Assembly: GCF_036248255.1 (NCBI RefSeq)
Contig: NZ_CP109178.1
Location: 2,108,001 to 2,172,000 of the forward strand
Origin: Streptomyces sp. NBC_01717
GTDB lineage: Bacteria > Actinomycetota > Actinomycetes > Streptomycetales > Streptomycetaceae
DNA: 64,000 nt
Direction of reading: 5' to 3'
Positions within the stretch are counted from its first letter, which is position 1; every line of letters begins with the position of its first letter. The position numbers and the translations under genes are program-made. Under the pieces are notes generated by a model that saw only the letters and a list, made by a program, of their open reading frames with translations, searched no databases and had not been told where the DNA came from. This document shows positions 1 through 9,196 of this stretch, piece by piece.

Positions 1-142
1 GTTCGGCGACCTTGGAGACTGCGTCGAGGCCGTCCACCGCCTGCCCCACGACCTCGATGCCGGGTTCGGCGTCGAGCAGCACCGTAAATCCCTGACGGAC
101 CATCACCTGGTCGTCGGCGATCAGCACGCGGATGGTCGTCAC
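1..142 (-). CDS. Response regulator, N-terminal part only
   Basis: Partial gene cut by the left edge; about 47 residues are visible. It starts VTTIRVLIADDQ, the first strand and acidic pocket of a receiver domain, and continues with MVRQGF, typical of NarL/LuxR-type regulators. The phospho-acceptor Asp and the DNA-binding domain lie outside the window. The GTG start at 142 overlaps the TGA of the sensor kinase (GTGA, 139-142), so the two are translationally coupled and should form a cognate pair. The regulated genes cannot be told from this fragment. Confidence 0.9.
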   Translation of the reverse strand, partial: MTTIRVLIADDQVMVRQGFTVLLDAEPGIEVVGQAVDGLDAVSKVAE

Positions 143-1449
143 AGTGTGTCCTCAGCAGGTAAGGCGGCCAGGTCAGGGGCGCTCACCGGCAGGATAGCCG
201 TGACCTCGTAGCCGCCGTCCGGGGTCCGTCCGGTGACGAGTTCGCCGCCCAGCATCGCGGCGCGTTCGCGCATACCGAGCAGTCCGTGACCCATGCCCCG
301 CGACGGCGCCGCGGGTCCGTCCGACGCGGTGTTGGTGATCCGGACGGTGAGCCCGGCCGTCCCGTAGGCCGTCTCCACCCGCACCTGGGCACCGGGCGCG
401 TGCCGCATCGCGTTGCTGAGCGCCTCCTGGACGATCCGGTACGCCGACAGCTCGACACTCGGCGGCAGTGGGCGCGGCGTGCCGGTGGTGGCGGTGGTGA
501 CCACGAGCCCGGCGCCGCGCACATTCGCCAGCAGTTCGTCCAGGCGGTCGAGAGTGGGCTGCGGAGCGTGTCCCGCCCCCTTCGAGAGGGCGTCCTCGGA
601 GCGCAGTACGCCGAGCACATGGCGCAGTTCGGTGAGCGCCTCGACAGCGTTCTGACGGATGCCGGCGAGGTTCTCCCTGAGTTCGTCGGACGGGTTCTCG
701 ACGAGATGCGGGGCGACCTGCGCCTGGATGGAGATCACCGACATGTGGTGGGCGACCACGTCGTGCAGCTCGCGGGCGATCCGGTTGCGCTCCTCCAGCA
801 GGGTGCGCCTGGCCCGCTCCCCGGCGGTGAGTTCCTCCTGGACGACCAACTGGGTGCGGGCCACCCGCAGGCCGCGCAGCGAGGCGCCGATCACCACGCC
901 CGCGATCAGGACCGGGGTGCCGCGGTCGAGGACGTAGTGGTGTGCGCGGGTGGTGACGACGGTGCAGGCCAGGGCCGCGAGGAGGGTGATCACCAGCGCC
1001 CCGGCCGCCCGACGGGGTCGGACCCGCAGTGCCAGCAGGAACAGCACTCCGCACTGGATCAGGAGCCCCGAAACGGTCCAGGGGAAGAATGCGTCCGGGC
1101 TCGACCCCGGCTCCGTGATCCGCGCGGTGACGACCATGAGGACCGTCGACGCCCACCAGGCGGACACCGGGAGGAACATGCCGACGATCAGCACCGCCGC
1201 CTGGCCCATGCCGAGCAGCACCGCGTACCCGGGGACGGCGCCGCCGTCGACCGGTGCCAGAGCGCTCACCTGGGCCACCGCGAGGGCCACGGCGCAGAAG
1301 ACCAGCACCATCCCGAACACCGGCCGCCAGACCGGCCATCCGGGACCCCCCATGGCAGGCAGCGGATCGGCGGGCGTCGTCAGATCCTCGAACAGGGCGC
1401 GCGGGGCCCTCCGCAGCGCGGCCCTCAACCGCTGTTCGTCCCCCACCAC
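139..1449 (-). CDS. Two-component sensor histidine kinase, NarL/DesK-type
   Basis: Membrane sensor kinase that should autophosphorylate and pass phosphate to the regulator encoded immediately downstream. With the chosen GTG at 1449 it has 436 residues. An N-terminal block of hydrophobic segments (about residues 40-190) is followed by a HisKA_3 dimerisation region with motif ARELHDVVAHH (phospho-His 229), then an HATPase with N-box QEALSNAMRHA near 341-351 and G-box GMGHGLLGMRERA near 385-397. No PAS or extracellular sensor domain is evident, so the signal is unknown. The frame stays open to a GTG at 1479, overlapping the previous gene; I prefer 1446-1449 because a purine-rich GGAGTAGGGGG lies just upstream. 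Confidence 0.92.
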   Translation of the reverse strand: MVGDEQRLRAALRRAPRALFEDLTTPADPLPAMGGPGWPVWRPVFGMVLVFCAVALAVAQVSALAPVDGGAVPGYAVLLGMGQAAVLIVGMFLPVSAWWASTVLMVVTARITEPGSSPDAFFPWTVSGLLIQCGVLFLLALRVRPRRAAGALVITLLAALACTVVTTRAHHYVLDRGTPVLIAGVVIGASLRGLRVARTQLVVQEELTAGERARRTLLEERNRIARELHDVVAHHMSVISIQAQVAPHLVENPSDELRENLAGIRQNAVEALTELRHVLGVLRSEDALSKGAGHAPQPTLDRLDELLANVRGAGLVVTTATTGTPRPLPPSVELSAYRIVQEALSNAMRHAPGAQVRVETAYGTAGLTVRITNTASDGPAAPSRGMGHGLLGMRERAAMLGGELVTGRTPDGGYEVTAILPVSAPDLAALPAEDTL

Positions 1450-1456
1450 TGACCCC

Positions 1457-2635
1457 CTACTCCAGTCCCGACCAGGCACGGCGCATCACCGACTTCCGGG
1501 CAGGACGCCCCTCACGGACGATACGGCCGCCTTTCCGCGGCCGTCCCTCCTCGTACTTGCGGAACGCCGCCCAGCACACCAGCAGCGCCACGGCGAAGAC
1601 CGGCAGCCAGGCCAGCCGTGCGAACACCCAGCCGAAGTCCCTGGGCACGGTGTGCAGACCGGGCAACGCCTCGCCCGCGAGGAGTCCGACGGCGGTGACC
1701 GCCATCATCGCGGTCTGGTGCCAGAGGAAGACGGTCATCGCGGAAATGTTGACCAGCGCCACCGCCGCCCAGGCCGCGGGTCGTCGCAGGACTCGCCGCA
1801 GCGGGCCGAGCAGCAGCCGGGCCGCGCCGCACTGGGCGAGGCCGAAGGTGACGGCCGCGAGGGTGGGCGGGTCGAGGTTGGAGATCCTGGAGCCGGGCAC
1901 CCCGACCATGGACGCCGGGTAGCCGGCCCACAGGACGAGTCCGGCGGTGGTGGCGGCGCCGATGAGCAGCAGGGCCCATCCGGTCGACCGGCTCCGCAGG
2001 CCGCCGCGGGCCCAGCTCGCGCCCAGGCAGTACGGGACGAGCCAGCCGGCCGCCACATTGATCCAGCCGAGCCCGGCGGGACCGCCCAGCCCGAACCGGA
2101 TCAGGTCGACATGGAGCACGACGGCGAGCGGCCACAGCGGATGAAGCTTCGCCACCAGCGGGGTCACCGCCGTCAGCGCCGCGAAGACCAGCAGGAACCA
2201 GAGCGGTGACAGCACCAGTTTGAGCAGCGCGTGCACGGTCTCCGTGCCCACCCCGGAGGCGAGCAGCGCGCCCGCGATCACGGCCCACACCACCAGCACG
2301 GCGGCGACCGGCCTGAACAGCCGGACGGTACGGGCGCCGAGCCACTCCCTGTACGTGGTGCCGCGGGTGCGGGCAGAGGCGTAACTCTTCGCCCCGACCT
2401 GACCGCCCACCAGGAAGAACACCGCGAGGGTCTGGAACAGCCAGGAGATCGGGGTGAGTTGGGGCATGTGCTGGAGAGGACTCGCGGCGCGCACCGTGCC
2501 GGTGTCGGCGATCAGGGCGGTCACCAGCCAGTGGCCGAGCACCACGCCCAGAATGGCGAGGGCGCGCAGTGCGTCGACGGCGCGGTCGCGGTCGGGCGGG
2601 GTGGCGGCGTCGATCCGCCGGACGAGTTCACGCAT
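1457..2635 (-). CDS. Membrane acyltransferase, acyltransferase_3 family
   Basis: A 392-residue integral membrane protein with about ten hydrophobic segments. The N-terminal RDRAVDALRALAILGVVLGHW contains the family's characteristic Arg and active-site His in the first helix, and FFLVGGQVGAKSY matches the second conserved segment. Members transfer acyl groups to surface sugars or lipids; the acceptor here cannot be inferred. The start overlaps the end of the preceding alpha/beta hydrolase gene by 8 bp and the stop lies 7 bp before the kinase start, so all four minus-strand genes are probably one operon. The C-terminal tail is rich in Arg and Lys, as expected for a cytoplasmic end. Confidence 0.85.
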   Translation of the reverse strand: MRELVRRIDAATPPDRDRAVDALRALAILGVVLGHWLVTALIADTGTVRAASPLQHMPQLTPISWLFQTLAVFFLVGGQVGAKSYASARTRGTTYREWLGARTVRLFRPVAAVLVVWAVIAGALLASGVGTETVHALLKLVLSPLWFLLVFAALTAVTPLVAKLHPLWPLAVVLHVDLIRFGLGGPAGLGWINVAAGWLVPYCLGASWARGGLRSRSTGWALLLIGAATTAGLVLWAGYPASMVGVPGSRISNLDPPTLAAVTFGLAQCGAARLLLGPLRRVLRRPAAWAAVALVNISAMTVFLWHQTAMMAVTAVGLLAGEALPGLHTVPRDFGWVFARLAWLPVFAVALLVCWAAFRKYEEGRPRKGGRIVREGRPARKSVMRRAWSGLE

Positions 2636-3617
2636 GACGGCCCTCCTCGGCAGGGGCCCGGCCGGAGACGATCCGGGCGATGTTCTGCAGCGACAAGGAG
2701 CCGGGCTTCAGGTAGTCGCTGTGGCCGCCGTCGCCCGCCGCGAAGTGCCGGGCACCGAACTCCGGGGAGACCGGGTCCGTTCCGAACCCGAGGGTGACGA
2801 AAGGCAGTCGGAGCTGTACGTGGGGCACCTCGGCGATCCAGTCGCCGCCACCCCGGCCTGCCCAGACGGTGGCCGGGGTGTCGAGTGCGGCGACGTTGTC
2901 GACGCCGGTGCCGGGGCTCCCGTAAAGGACGATGTCCGCCACCGTCAGCCCTGGCGCTGCCTCGGCACAGACGACGGATCCGTAGGAGTGGCACAGCAGC
3001 GAGGTCCGGGCGTTCGGCTCGGCTCGCCGCAACTCGGCCAGGAATGTACGCAGTTCCTTCGAGGCGGCGTCGGCCCGGCCCGTCGTCACCGACGCCCGGC
3101 TCACCGTGTCCGGCGTCTCGTAGCCGAGCCAGCCGATGACCGCAGCCCCCTCGCCCATCTCCCGGCGCAGGGCGACGGCGCCCGCCCGCAGCCGCCCGTA
3201 CCGGTCGAGGCTGATGCCCGCCCCCGGGACCAGCACGGCGATCCGGCGCGCCCTGGAGAGGTCGCCGAAGACCTCGGCGCTGCGCCCGCCGTCGCGGCCG
3301 TCGAAGGAGAAGAAGTGGCGCGCCGGGTCGGCGAGTCCGCGCAGCGCTGTGGCCCGCTTGCCGTCGCCGTGGCGGGCGGCCATCCGCTCGGCCGCGAGGA
3401 CGGAGCCGCGGTTGACGGCGTACCGGTCGGCAAGGTCTGCGGCGGTCGCGTCGCGGAGCGGGGCAAGGGCGGCCGGGGCCGGCGCCGGGACGGCCGAGGG
3501 CCGGGCCGCGCCCGCCATGGGCACGGCGACCGCAGCGATGACGAGCGCGGCGAGCAGCGTCCGGACAGCGCGCGGAAGGTTCCTGCGCGGATGGCTCCTG
3601 GGCGGGCTGGGCGCCAT
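2628..3617 (-). CDS. Secreted alpha/beta hydrolase (DUF1023-like)
   Basis: 329 residues. An N-terminal Arg-rich stretch followed by a hydrophobic segment (about residues 18-38) reads as a signal peptide or membrane anchor. The core has an oxyanion-type strand IAVLVPGAG (126-134) and the nucleophile elbow CHSYGS with Ser211; His299 in GDGGHSDYL is the likely catalytic His. This arrangement matches actinobacterial DUF1023 hydrolases, usually called esterases or lipases without proven substrates. It is first in the inferred operon with the acyltransferase and two-component genes, so a cell-envelope role is possible but unproven. Confidence 0.8.
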   Translation of the reverse strand: MAPSPPRSHPRRNLPRAVRTLLAALVIAAVAVPMAGAARPSAVPAPAPAALAPLRDATAADLADRYAVNRGSVLAAERMAARHGDGKRATALRGLADPARHFFSFDGRDGGRSAEVFGDLSRARRIAVLVPGAGISLDRYGRLRAGAVALRREMGEGAAVIGWLGYETPDTVSRASVTTGRADAASKELRTFLAELRRAEPNARTSLLCHSYGSVVCAEAAPGLTVADIVLYGSPGTGVDNVAALDTPATVWAGRGGGDWIAEVPHVQLRLPFVTLGFGTDPVSPEFGARHFAAGDGGHSDYLKPGSLSLQNIARIVSGRAPAEEGRHA

Positions 3618-3789
3618 GAGGGATGGTCCTTCCGTACCGGATGTCCGTGGAGATGGTCAGTGGTGCTTCCGGTACAGAAGCTAGGGAGCGGGCCTCGTGG
3701 TCGGCGTCCACCTGGGGAGGGCACCTTCCCGGTAACCCTGAAGTACTACGGGTAGGGGGAGTTGGCGCTTTCGCGAGGCCCGGACACAC

Positions 3790-3832
3790 GTGTGGGGGCG
3801 GACCACCGGGTTCCGGTGGTCCGCCCCCACAC
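3790..3832. terminator. Strong intrinsic terminator hairpin after gcl
   Basis: A perfect 20-bp inverted repeat (3790-3809 with 3813-3832) closed by a 3-nt GTT loop. It lies 21 bp beyond the stop codon of the glyoxylate carboligase gene and upstream of the alpha/beta hydrolase gene, so it should end the gcl transcript and insulate the next operon. There is no long T tract, common for actinobacterial terminators. Confidence 0.85.
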
Positions 3833-3853
3833 AGGCCGCAGAGGAGAGAGGCG

Positions 3854-5638
3854 TCAGCTCGCGACGAAGGGGCGGATCGAGGTCGGGGCGTGCCCCGGCT
3901 CGGTGGCGATGTCCTCCCACTCGTTGATGGCGTCGATACCCGCGGCGCCCATCGAGATGTTGGTGACCCGCTCCAGGATCGCCTCGACGACCACCGGGAC
4001 ACGGAACTCGGCGGCCAGCTTCTTGGCCTCCTCGAACGCGGGCAGCAGCTGGTCCGGCTCGGTGACCCGGATCGCCTTGCAGCCCAGGCCCTCGACGACC
4101 TTGACGTGGTCGACGCCGTAGACACCCAGTTCCGGGGAGTTGATGTTCTCGAACTCCAGGTTGACCTGGAAGTTGATGTCCAGGTTGCGCTGTGCCTGGC
4201 GGATCAGCCCCAGGTAGGAGTTGTTCACCAGGACATGCACGTACGGGATGTTGTGCTGTGCGCCGACCGCCAGCTCCTCCAGCATGAACTGGAAGTCGTA
4301 GTCGCCGGAGAGCGCGACCACCTGGCCCTCGGGGTCGGCGGTGGCGACGCCCAGCGCGGCCGGGATGGTCCAGCCGAGCGGACCGGCCTGACCGCAGTTG
4401 ATCCAGTGGCGCGGCCTGTAGACGTGCAGCATCTGCGCGCCGGCGATCTGGGAGAGGCCGATCGTGGTGACGTAGCGCGTCTCCGGTCCGAAGGCGCGGT
4501 TCATCTCCTCGTACACGCGCTGCGGCTTCAGCGGCACGTTGTCGAAGTGGGTACGTCGCTGCAGCCGGGCCTTGCGCTCCTGGGTGGAGGCGGCCCACGC
4601 GCTGCGGTCCGGCAGCCTGCCGGCGGCCTCGAGCTCCTTCGCCACTTCGACGAAGAGCTCCAGCGCGGCTTTGGCGTCGGAGGCGATACCGAGGTCCGGT
4701 GCGAAGATCTTGCCGAGCTGGGTGGGCTCGATGTCGACGTGGACGAACGTGCGGCCCTTGGTGTAGACGGCCAGGTCGCCGGTGTGCCGGTTGGCCCAGC
4801 GGTTGCCGATGCCCAGGACGAAGTCCGACTCCAGGAAGTTCGCGTTGCCGTAGCGGTGCGAGGTCTGCAGGCCGACCATGCCGGCGTTCAGCTCGTGGTC
4901 GTCGGCGAGGATGCCCCAGCCCATCAGGGTCGGGATGACCGGGGTGCCCGTCAGCTCGGCGAACTCGACGAGGAGTTCGCAGGCGTCGGCGTTGATGATG
5001 CCGCCACCGGCGACGATCACCGGGCGCTCGGATGCGAGCAGGAGCCCGATCGCCTTCTCGATCTGGGCGCGGGACGCGGCCGGCTTGTAGACGGGCAGCG
5101 GCTGGTACGTCTCCGGGTCGAATTCGATCTCCGTCAGCTGGACGTCGATCGGCAGGTCGATGAGGACCGGGCCGGGGCGGCCCGACCGCATCAGATGGAA
5201 GGCCTGCTGAAAGACGCCGGGCACCTGCGCGGCCTCCAGGACGGTCGTCGCGGCCTTGGTCACCGGCTTGGCGATGGAGGCGATGTCGACGGCCTGGAAG
5301 TCCTCCTTGTGGAGCTTGGCCACCGGCGCCTGGCCGGTGATGCAGAGGATCGGAATGGAGTCGGCGATCGCCGAGTAGAGCCCGGTGATCATGTCGGTCC
5401 CGGCGGGCCCCGACGTACCGATGCAGACGCCGATGTTCCCTGCCCTGCTCCGGGTGTAGCCCTCGGCCATGTGGGACGCGCCCTCGACATGGCGGGCGAG
5501 CGTGTGGTCGATGCCACCGCCGGCCTTGAGCGCCGCATAGAACGGGTTGATCGCTGCGCCCGGCACGCCGAACGCGTTGGTGACGCCTTCCAGCTTGAGG
5601 ATCTCAACTGCCGCTCGGGCAGCGGTCATTCGAGGCAT
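3854..5638 (-). CDS. gcl: Glyoxylate carboligase (tartronate-semialdehyde synthase)
   Basis: 594 residues, close to E. coli Gcl. This cytoplasmic ThDP/FAD enzyme joins two glyoxylates to tartronate semialdehyde with loss of CO2, in allantoin and glycolate use. [16 protein letters not shown] at 48-63 carries Val51 where related ThDP enzymes have the catalytic Glu, the hallmark of Gcl. The C-terminal third has the ThDP-binding [15 protein letters not shown] and VLVNNSYLG. The ATG at 5638 has CAGGAGT six bases upstream. It appears monocistronic, between a terminator and a promoter region with two operator-like palindromes. No hyi, glxR or allantoinase genes are nearby; a xanthine dehydrogenase operon lies 38 kb away in the window. 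Confidence 0.97.
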   Translation of the reverse strand: MPRMTAARAAVEILKLEGVTNAFGVPGAAINPFYAALKAGGGIDHTLARHVEGASHMAEGYTRSRAGNIGVCIGTSGPAGTDMITGLYSAIADSIPILCITGQAPVAKLHKEDFQAVDIASIAKPVTKAATTVLEAAQVPGVFQQAFHLMRSGRPGPVLIDLPIDVQLTEIEFDPETYQPLPVYKPAASRAQIEKAIGLLLASERPVIVAGGGIINADACELLVEFAELTGTPVIPTLMGWGILADDHELNAGMVGLQTSHRYGNANFLESDFVLGIGNRWANRHTGDLAVYTKGRTFVHVDIEPTQLGKIFAPDLGIASDAKAALELFVEVAKELEAAGRLPDRSAWAASTQERKARLQRRTHFDNVPLKPQRVYEEMNRAFGPETRYVTTIGLSQIAGAQMLHVYRPRHWINCGQAGPLGWTIPAALGVATADPEGQVVALSGDYDFQFMLEELAVGAQHNIPYVHVLVNNSYLGLIRQAQRNLDINFQVNLEFENINSPELGVYGVDHVKVVEGLGCKAIRVTEPDQLLPAFEEAKKLAAEFRVPVVVEAILERVTNISMGAAGIDAINEWEDIATEPGHAPTSIRPFVAS

Positions 5639-5697
5639 GGAGTACTCCTGCTCGGACGGGTGGAGTCGGGCTCTGTCGCGCCACCTGAGAGCGCCTA

Positions 5698-5733
5698 TTC
5701 CGCATTACGAAAGTTTGTTTCTGCTATACGGAA
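5698..5733. promoter_or_regulatory. Two operator-like palindromes upstream of gcl
   Basis: Two 15-mers of the form TTCyG-N5-CGrAA: TTCCGCATTACGAAA (5698-5712) and TTCTGCTATACGGAA (5719-5733). Their centres are 21 bp apart, two helical turns, so two dimers would bind the same DNA face. They lie 60-95 bp upstream of the gcl start. TTCC/GGAA half-sites suit an IclR-family repressor such as AllR, known to control allantoin and gcl genes in streptomycetes. Assignment to AllR is inference; no allR gene is in the window. Confidence 0.55.
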
Positions 5734-5889
5734 GCAATCTAAGCTGCGGTCGAGTGGCCGTCAAGACCGATGAATCCGCCAAGTCGCTCCCCCGCGCCTC
5801 GCTCTTGGTGGACCATGGGGACGGAGCACAGGGGACACGGGGCGCGGAGGCCCCGGGGCGGCGCCGGGGGGCGCCGGAGGGAGACCACA

Positions 5890-6603
5890 GTGGAGTCCGT
5901 GCCGGTACGCTGCCCGGCCTGCGGCCGCGATCACGCCTACCTCACGCCGGTCTACCCGTGCCCGTGCGGGACCCCCATCGCCCCGCCCGTGCTGGGCGGC
6001 GGGGTGGTCGAGCCGATCACCCACCGCACCTGGAACGAGGACTGGGTGACGGTGCGCTGCCGCACCTGCGGACGCCACGACCAGTGGCCTCAGCCGGAGC
6101 TGTGCTGTCCGTGCGGTACGGTCCTGCGGATCCCGGTCCGCCCGGCCACGGCGTCCGCGCCCGGCCCGGACGCCGGGACTCTGCCCACCCACATCCCGCT
6201 GCCGCGGACGGCGGCGGCGCCCCGCCCGGCGTTCCGGCCGATGACGATCCGGACCGGCCGCGACGCGGTCACCGCCGCCGCGATGTATCTGCGGTGGCTC
6301 GGCTACCGTGACGTCGTACAGCCCGCGGAACGCCCCGCTTCCCGGATCGATCTGCGCGCCGCCGGGCTGATCGCCCAGGTCGACTCGACCACCCGGCCGA
6401 CCCCCCTGCGCGATGTCGAATGTCTCTGGCTGAACGGCTTGAACGCCTCGGTGACCAGTGTCTTCTTCTCACTGGCGGGCTATGCGCAGGACGCCAGGGC
6501 GCGGGCGGACGGTCTCTGCCTCCCGCTCTTCGTGATGGACCTCACCGGGACCCCGCAGCCGGTCAACGGCCCGGCGGACGAACTGCTCTCCACCGGCGCC
6601 TGA
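5890..6603 (+). CDS. Zinc-ribbon protein with degenerate Mrr-like nuclease domain
   Basis: 237 residues from the GTG at 5890, chosen because CGGAGGGAG lies eight bases upstream; the frame is open further 5' but of low complexity. Two treble-clef-like Cys sets are visible: C8/C11 with C24/C26 and C57/C60 with C73/C75. After a Pro/Ala linker, residues 121-237 resemble the Mrr/PD-(D/E)XK fold: helix with LRWLGY (134-139), RID (Asp154), then a strand ending QVD (163-165) where active members have QVK, and FFSLAGYAQDAR, LPLFVMDLTG later. The missing Lys suggests a non-catalytic DNA-binding or sensor role. The fold assignment is mine from motif pattern only. Confidence 0.6.
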   Translation: MESVPVRCPACGRDHAYLTPVYPCPCGTPIAPPVLGGGVVEPITHRTWNEDWVTVRCRTCGRHDQWPQPELCCPCGTVLRIPVRPATASAPGPDAGTLPTHIPLPRTAAAPRPAFRPMTIRTGRDAVTAAAMYLRWLGYRDVVQPAERPASRIDLRAAGLIAQVDSTTRPTPLRDVECLWLNGLNASVTSVFFSLAGYAQDARARADGLCLPLFVMDLTGTPQPVNGPADELLSTGA

Positions 6604-6631
6604 CCACCGTACCGACCGCCATACTGGCGGC

Positions 6632-7138
6632 ATGCGCATCCGTCCCGCCCGCCGCTCCGACCTTCCACTGCTCCAGGAGATCGAGCGCGCCGCCGGCGAA
6701 CCCTTCCGCACCCTCGCCATGTCCGCCGTCGCGGACGACGACCCGCCGCCTCTCGATCTGCTGGACGAATACCGCAAGGCCGGCCGCGCCTGGGTGGCCG
6801 CGGACGCCGACGACCGTCCGGTCGGCTACGTGATCGCCGATCCGGTCGACGACGCGGCCCATGTCGAGCAGGTCTCGGTCCATCCGTCCGTCGCCCGGCG
6901 CGGCGTCGGCAGCGCGCTCATCGACCACCTCGCGCTCTGGGCGGGCGAGCACCGGCTCGAAGCCCTCACCCTCACCACCTTCTCGCACGTCCCGTGGAAC
7001 GCGCCGTACTACACGCGCCTCGGCTTCCGCACGCTCACGGAGGCCGAACTCACCGACGGACTGCGGAAGATCAGGGCGGAGGAGGCCGAACACGGCCTCG
7101 ACCGCTGGCCGAGGGTCTGCATGCGACGCGAACTCTGA
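6632..7138 (+). CDS. GNAT family N-acetyltransferase
   Basis: 168 residues with the GNAT acetyl-CoA signature VEQVSVHPSVARRGVGSALIDHL (about residues 75-97; the RRGVGSAL loop binds the pyrophosphate) and a C-terminal WNAPYYTRLGFRTL motif. This arrangement is common among small-molecule or protein-alanine acetyltransferases; the substrate is unknown. It starts 28 bp after the zinc-ribbon gene on the same strand and may share its transcript. Confidence 0.9.
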   Translation: MRIRPARRSDLPLLQEIERAAGEPFRTLAMSAVADDDPPPLDLLDEYRKAGRAWVAADADDRPVGYVIADPVDDAAHVEQVSVHPSVARRGVGSALIDHLALWAGEHRLEALTLTTFSHVPWNAPYYTRLGFRTLTEAELTDGLRKIRAEEAEHGLDRWPRVCMRREL

Positions 7139-7306
7139 CACGGCGACACGATTCGGATGCTTCCGCGCGGGCCCCCGTGCCGGCCCGGACACCCGCCCCG
7201 ACGCCGCAGCGGAACCGGCCGGCAACAGCGAGTGCAATCCGTCACGTTCGGCCCTGCGGCCACAAATGTTCGGTCGCTGTCAGTGGGCGGCCGTAGAGTG
7301 GGGCGC

Positions 7307-7549
7307 ATGGTCTTAACTCCACGACTCTCACCATCTTTCGCCCCGCCAAACACCGCACAGAGCGTCGAACAGTCCGCACAGCCGACCCACCCGGCCGCCG
7401 TCGAGGCGAACGAGGCGATCCGTGCGCTCGTGGACGCACGAGCCGGCCAGGACTGGTCCTCCGTGGAGTCCGCGGCCTACGAGGTGCTGCTCATCGAATG
7501 GGCGGCGGCCACTCGGGGCGCTGCCGGCGACATCATCGAAGCCGCCTGA
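7307..7549 (+). CDS. Small hypothetical protein
   Basis: 80 residues from the ATG at 7307. A low-complexity N-terminal third (Pro/Ser/Gln) is followed by an amphipathic helical part with AAVEANEAIRALV and VESAAYEVLLIEWAAATRG. It has no Cys, signal peptide or motif I recognise. The purine-rich GAGTGGGG upstream could serve as ribosome site. It converges on the acyl-CoA synthetase gene with a 33-bp gap. Small proteins of this composition recur in streptomycetes without assigned function. Confidence 0.6.
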   Translation: MVLTPRLSPSFAPPNTAQSVEQSAQPTHPAAVEANEAIRALVDARAGQDWSSVESAAYEVLLIEWAAATRGAAGDIIEAA

Positions 7550-7582
7550 CAGCGCCCGTCGGCGCCACTCCGGCCGGGCCGC

Positions 7583-9196
7583 CTAGCCATAGTTCTCCCG
7601 CAGTTCGATCTTCCGGACCTTCCCGCTCACCGTCATCGGGAAGGTCTCCAGGATCTGCAGCCGTCGCGGAATCTTGTAGTGCGCCAACTGCTCGCGGCAG
7701 TACTCCGTCACCTCCTCAAGAGTCGGCGGCTGCGCCGGGTCCCGGGGGATGACGCAGGCCAGGATCTCCTCGCCGTACGTCTCGTCCGGTACGCCCACCA
7801 CCTGCACGTCGGCAATCTTCGGATGGCCGTAGAGGAACTCCTCGATCTCCCGCGGATACACGTTCTCGCCCCCGCGGATGATCATGTCCTTGATGCGGCC
7901 GACGATCTGCACGTAGCCGTCCTCGCGCATCACCGCGAGGTCACCGGTGTGCATCCAGCGCCCCGCGTCGATCACTTCCGCGGTCCGCTCGGGCTGCTCC
8001 CAGTAGCCGAGCATCACGCTGTAGCCGCGGGTACAGAGCTCGCCGGCCGCGCCGCGCTCCAGGGTCACGCCCGTCGCCGGGTCGACGACCTTCACCTCGA
8101 TGTGCGGCATCACGCGGCCGACCGTTCCGGTGCGGCGCTCCAAGTCGTCGTCGCGGCGGGTCTGGGTGGAGACCGGGGAGGTCTCCGTCATGCCGTAGCA
8201 GATGGACACCTCGTCCATGTGCATCTCGGCGACGACCCGCTTCATCACTTCGACCGGGCAGGGTGATCCGGCCATGATCCCGGTGCGCAGCGAGGAAAGG
8301 TCGTACGAGGCGAAGTCCGGATGGTTCAGCTCCGCGATGAACATGGTGGGGACGCCGTAGAGCGAGGTGCAGCGCTCCGCCTGGACCGCCGCGAGGACGG
8401 CGGCGGGCTCGAAGGCGGGGGCCGGGATCACGATGCAGGCGCCGTGCGAGGTGATGCCGAGGTTGCCCATCACCATGCCGAAGCAGTGGTAGAAGGGAAC
8501 GGGCAGACATACCCGGTCCTGTTCCGTGTAGGCGACCATCTCCCCCACGAAATAGCCGTTGTTGAGGATGTTGTGGTGCGAGAGGGTGGCGCCCTTGGGG
8601 AAGCCCGTCGTGCCCGAGGTGTACTGGATGTTGATCGGGTCGTCGCAGGACAGCTCGGCTTCTCGGGCCGCCAGTTGTCCGGCGGTGACGGCTGCGGCCG
8701 CTGCCGTCAGCTCGTCCCAGGACGGATCGCCGATGTAGTGCACGGCGCGCAGGGCGGGGCAGTTGGCCCGGACCTGGCCGACGAGGGCGCGGTAGTCGCT
8801 GGTGCGGTGGGCGAGCGAGGAGATCAGGAGGGAGATCCCGGCCTGGCCGAGCACGTACTCCAGCTCGTGCGCCCGGTAGGCCGGGTTGATGTTGACCATG
8901 ACCGCGCCGATGCGGGCGGTGGCGTACTGGACGAGCACCCACTCGGGACAGTTGATCGCCCAGATGCCGACGCGGTCGCCCTTCGCCACTCCGGAGCCCA
9001 TCAGAGCGCGCGCCAACTCGTCGACGGCGGCGCCGAATTCCGCGTACGTCCAGCGTCGTCCCGAGGCGACGTCGACAAGCGCCTCACGCTCCGGGTACGC
9101 CTCGATCGCCCGGTCGAGATTGCGCCCGATGGTGTCGCCGAGCAGGGCCGTGGTGCCGGTGCCGTGCGCGTAGGAAAGGCCGGTCCGTCCGCTCAT
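7583..9196 (-). CDS. Fatty-acyl-CoA synthetase (AMP-binding)
   Basis: 537 residues. ANL-superfamily ligase that activates a carboxylic acid as the acyl-AMP and transfers it to CoA. Motif A3 [16 protein letters not shown] sits near 200-215, [10 protein letters not shown] is the A5 motif, MHTGDLA and [16 protein letters not shown] mark the hinge, and the adenylating Lys is in [11 protein letters not shown] near the C-terminus. The sequence most resembles medium/long-chain FadD-type enzymes. The ATG at 9196 overlaps the stop of the next gene by ATGA (9193-9196), so the two synthetases are coupled. The frame is open far beyond this ATG, but there only as an antisense-like reading of the neighbour. 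Confidence 0.93.
   Translation of the reverse strand: MSGRTGLSYAHGTGTTALLGDTIGRNLDRAIEAYPEREALVDVASGRRWTYAEFGAAVDELARALMGSGVAKGDRVGIWAINCPEWVLVQYATARIGAVMVNINPAYRAHELEYVLGQAGISLLISSLAHRTSDYRALVGQVRANCPALRAVHYIGDPSWDELTAAAAAVTAGQLAAREAELSCDDPINIQYTSGTTGFPKGATLSHHNILNNGYFVGEMVAYTEQDRVCLPVPFYHCFGMVMGNLGITSHGACIVIPAPAFEPAAVLAAVQAERCTSLYGVPTMFIAELNHPDFASYDLSSLRTGIMAGSPCPVEVMKRVVAEMHMDEVSICYGMTETSPVSTQTRRDDDLERRTGTVGRVMPHIEVKVVDPATGVTLERGAAGELCTRGYSVMLGYWEQPERTAEVIDAGRWMHTGDLAVMREDGYVQIVGRIKDMIIRGGENVYPREIEEFLYGHPKIADVQVVGVPDETYGEEILACVIPRDPAQPPTLEEVTEYCREQLAHYKIPRRLQILETFPMTVSGKVRKIELRENYG

Noticed and set aside
3618..3789. Coding gene between the hydrolase and gcl
   Set aside because: Only antisense or Arg/Pro-rich frames; the stretch holds the hydrolase promoter side and the gcl terminator.
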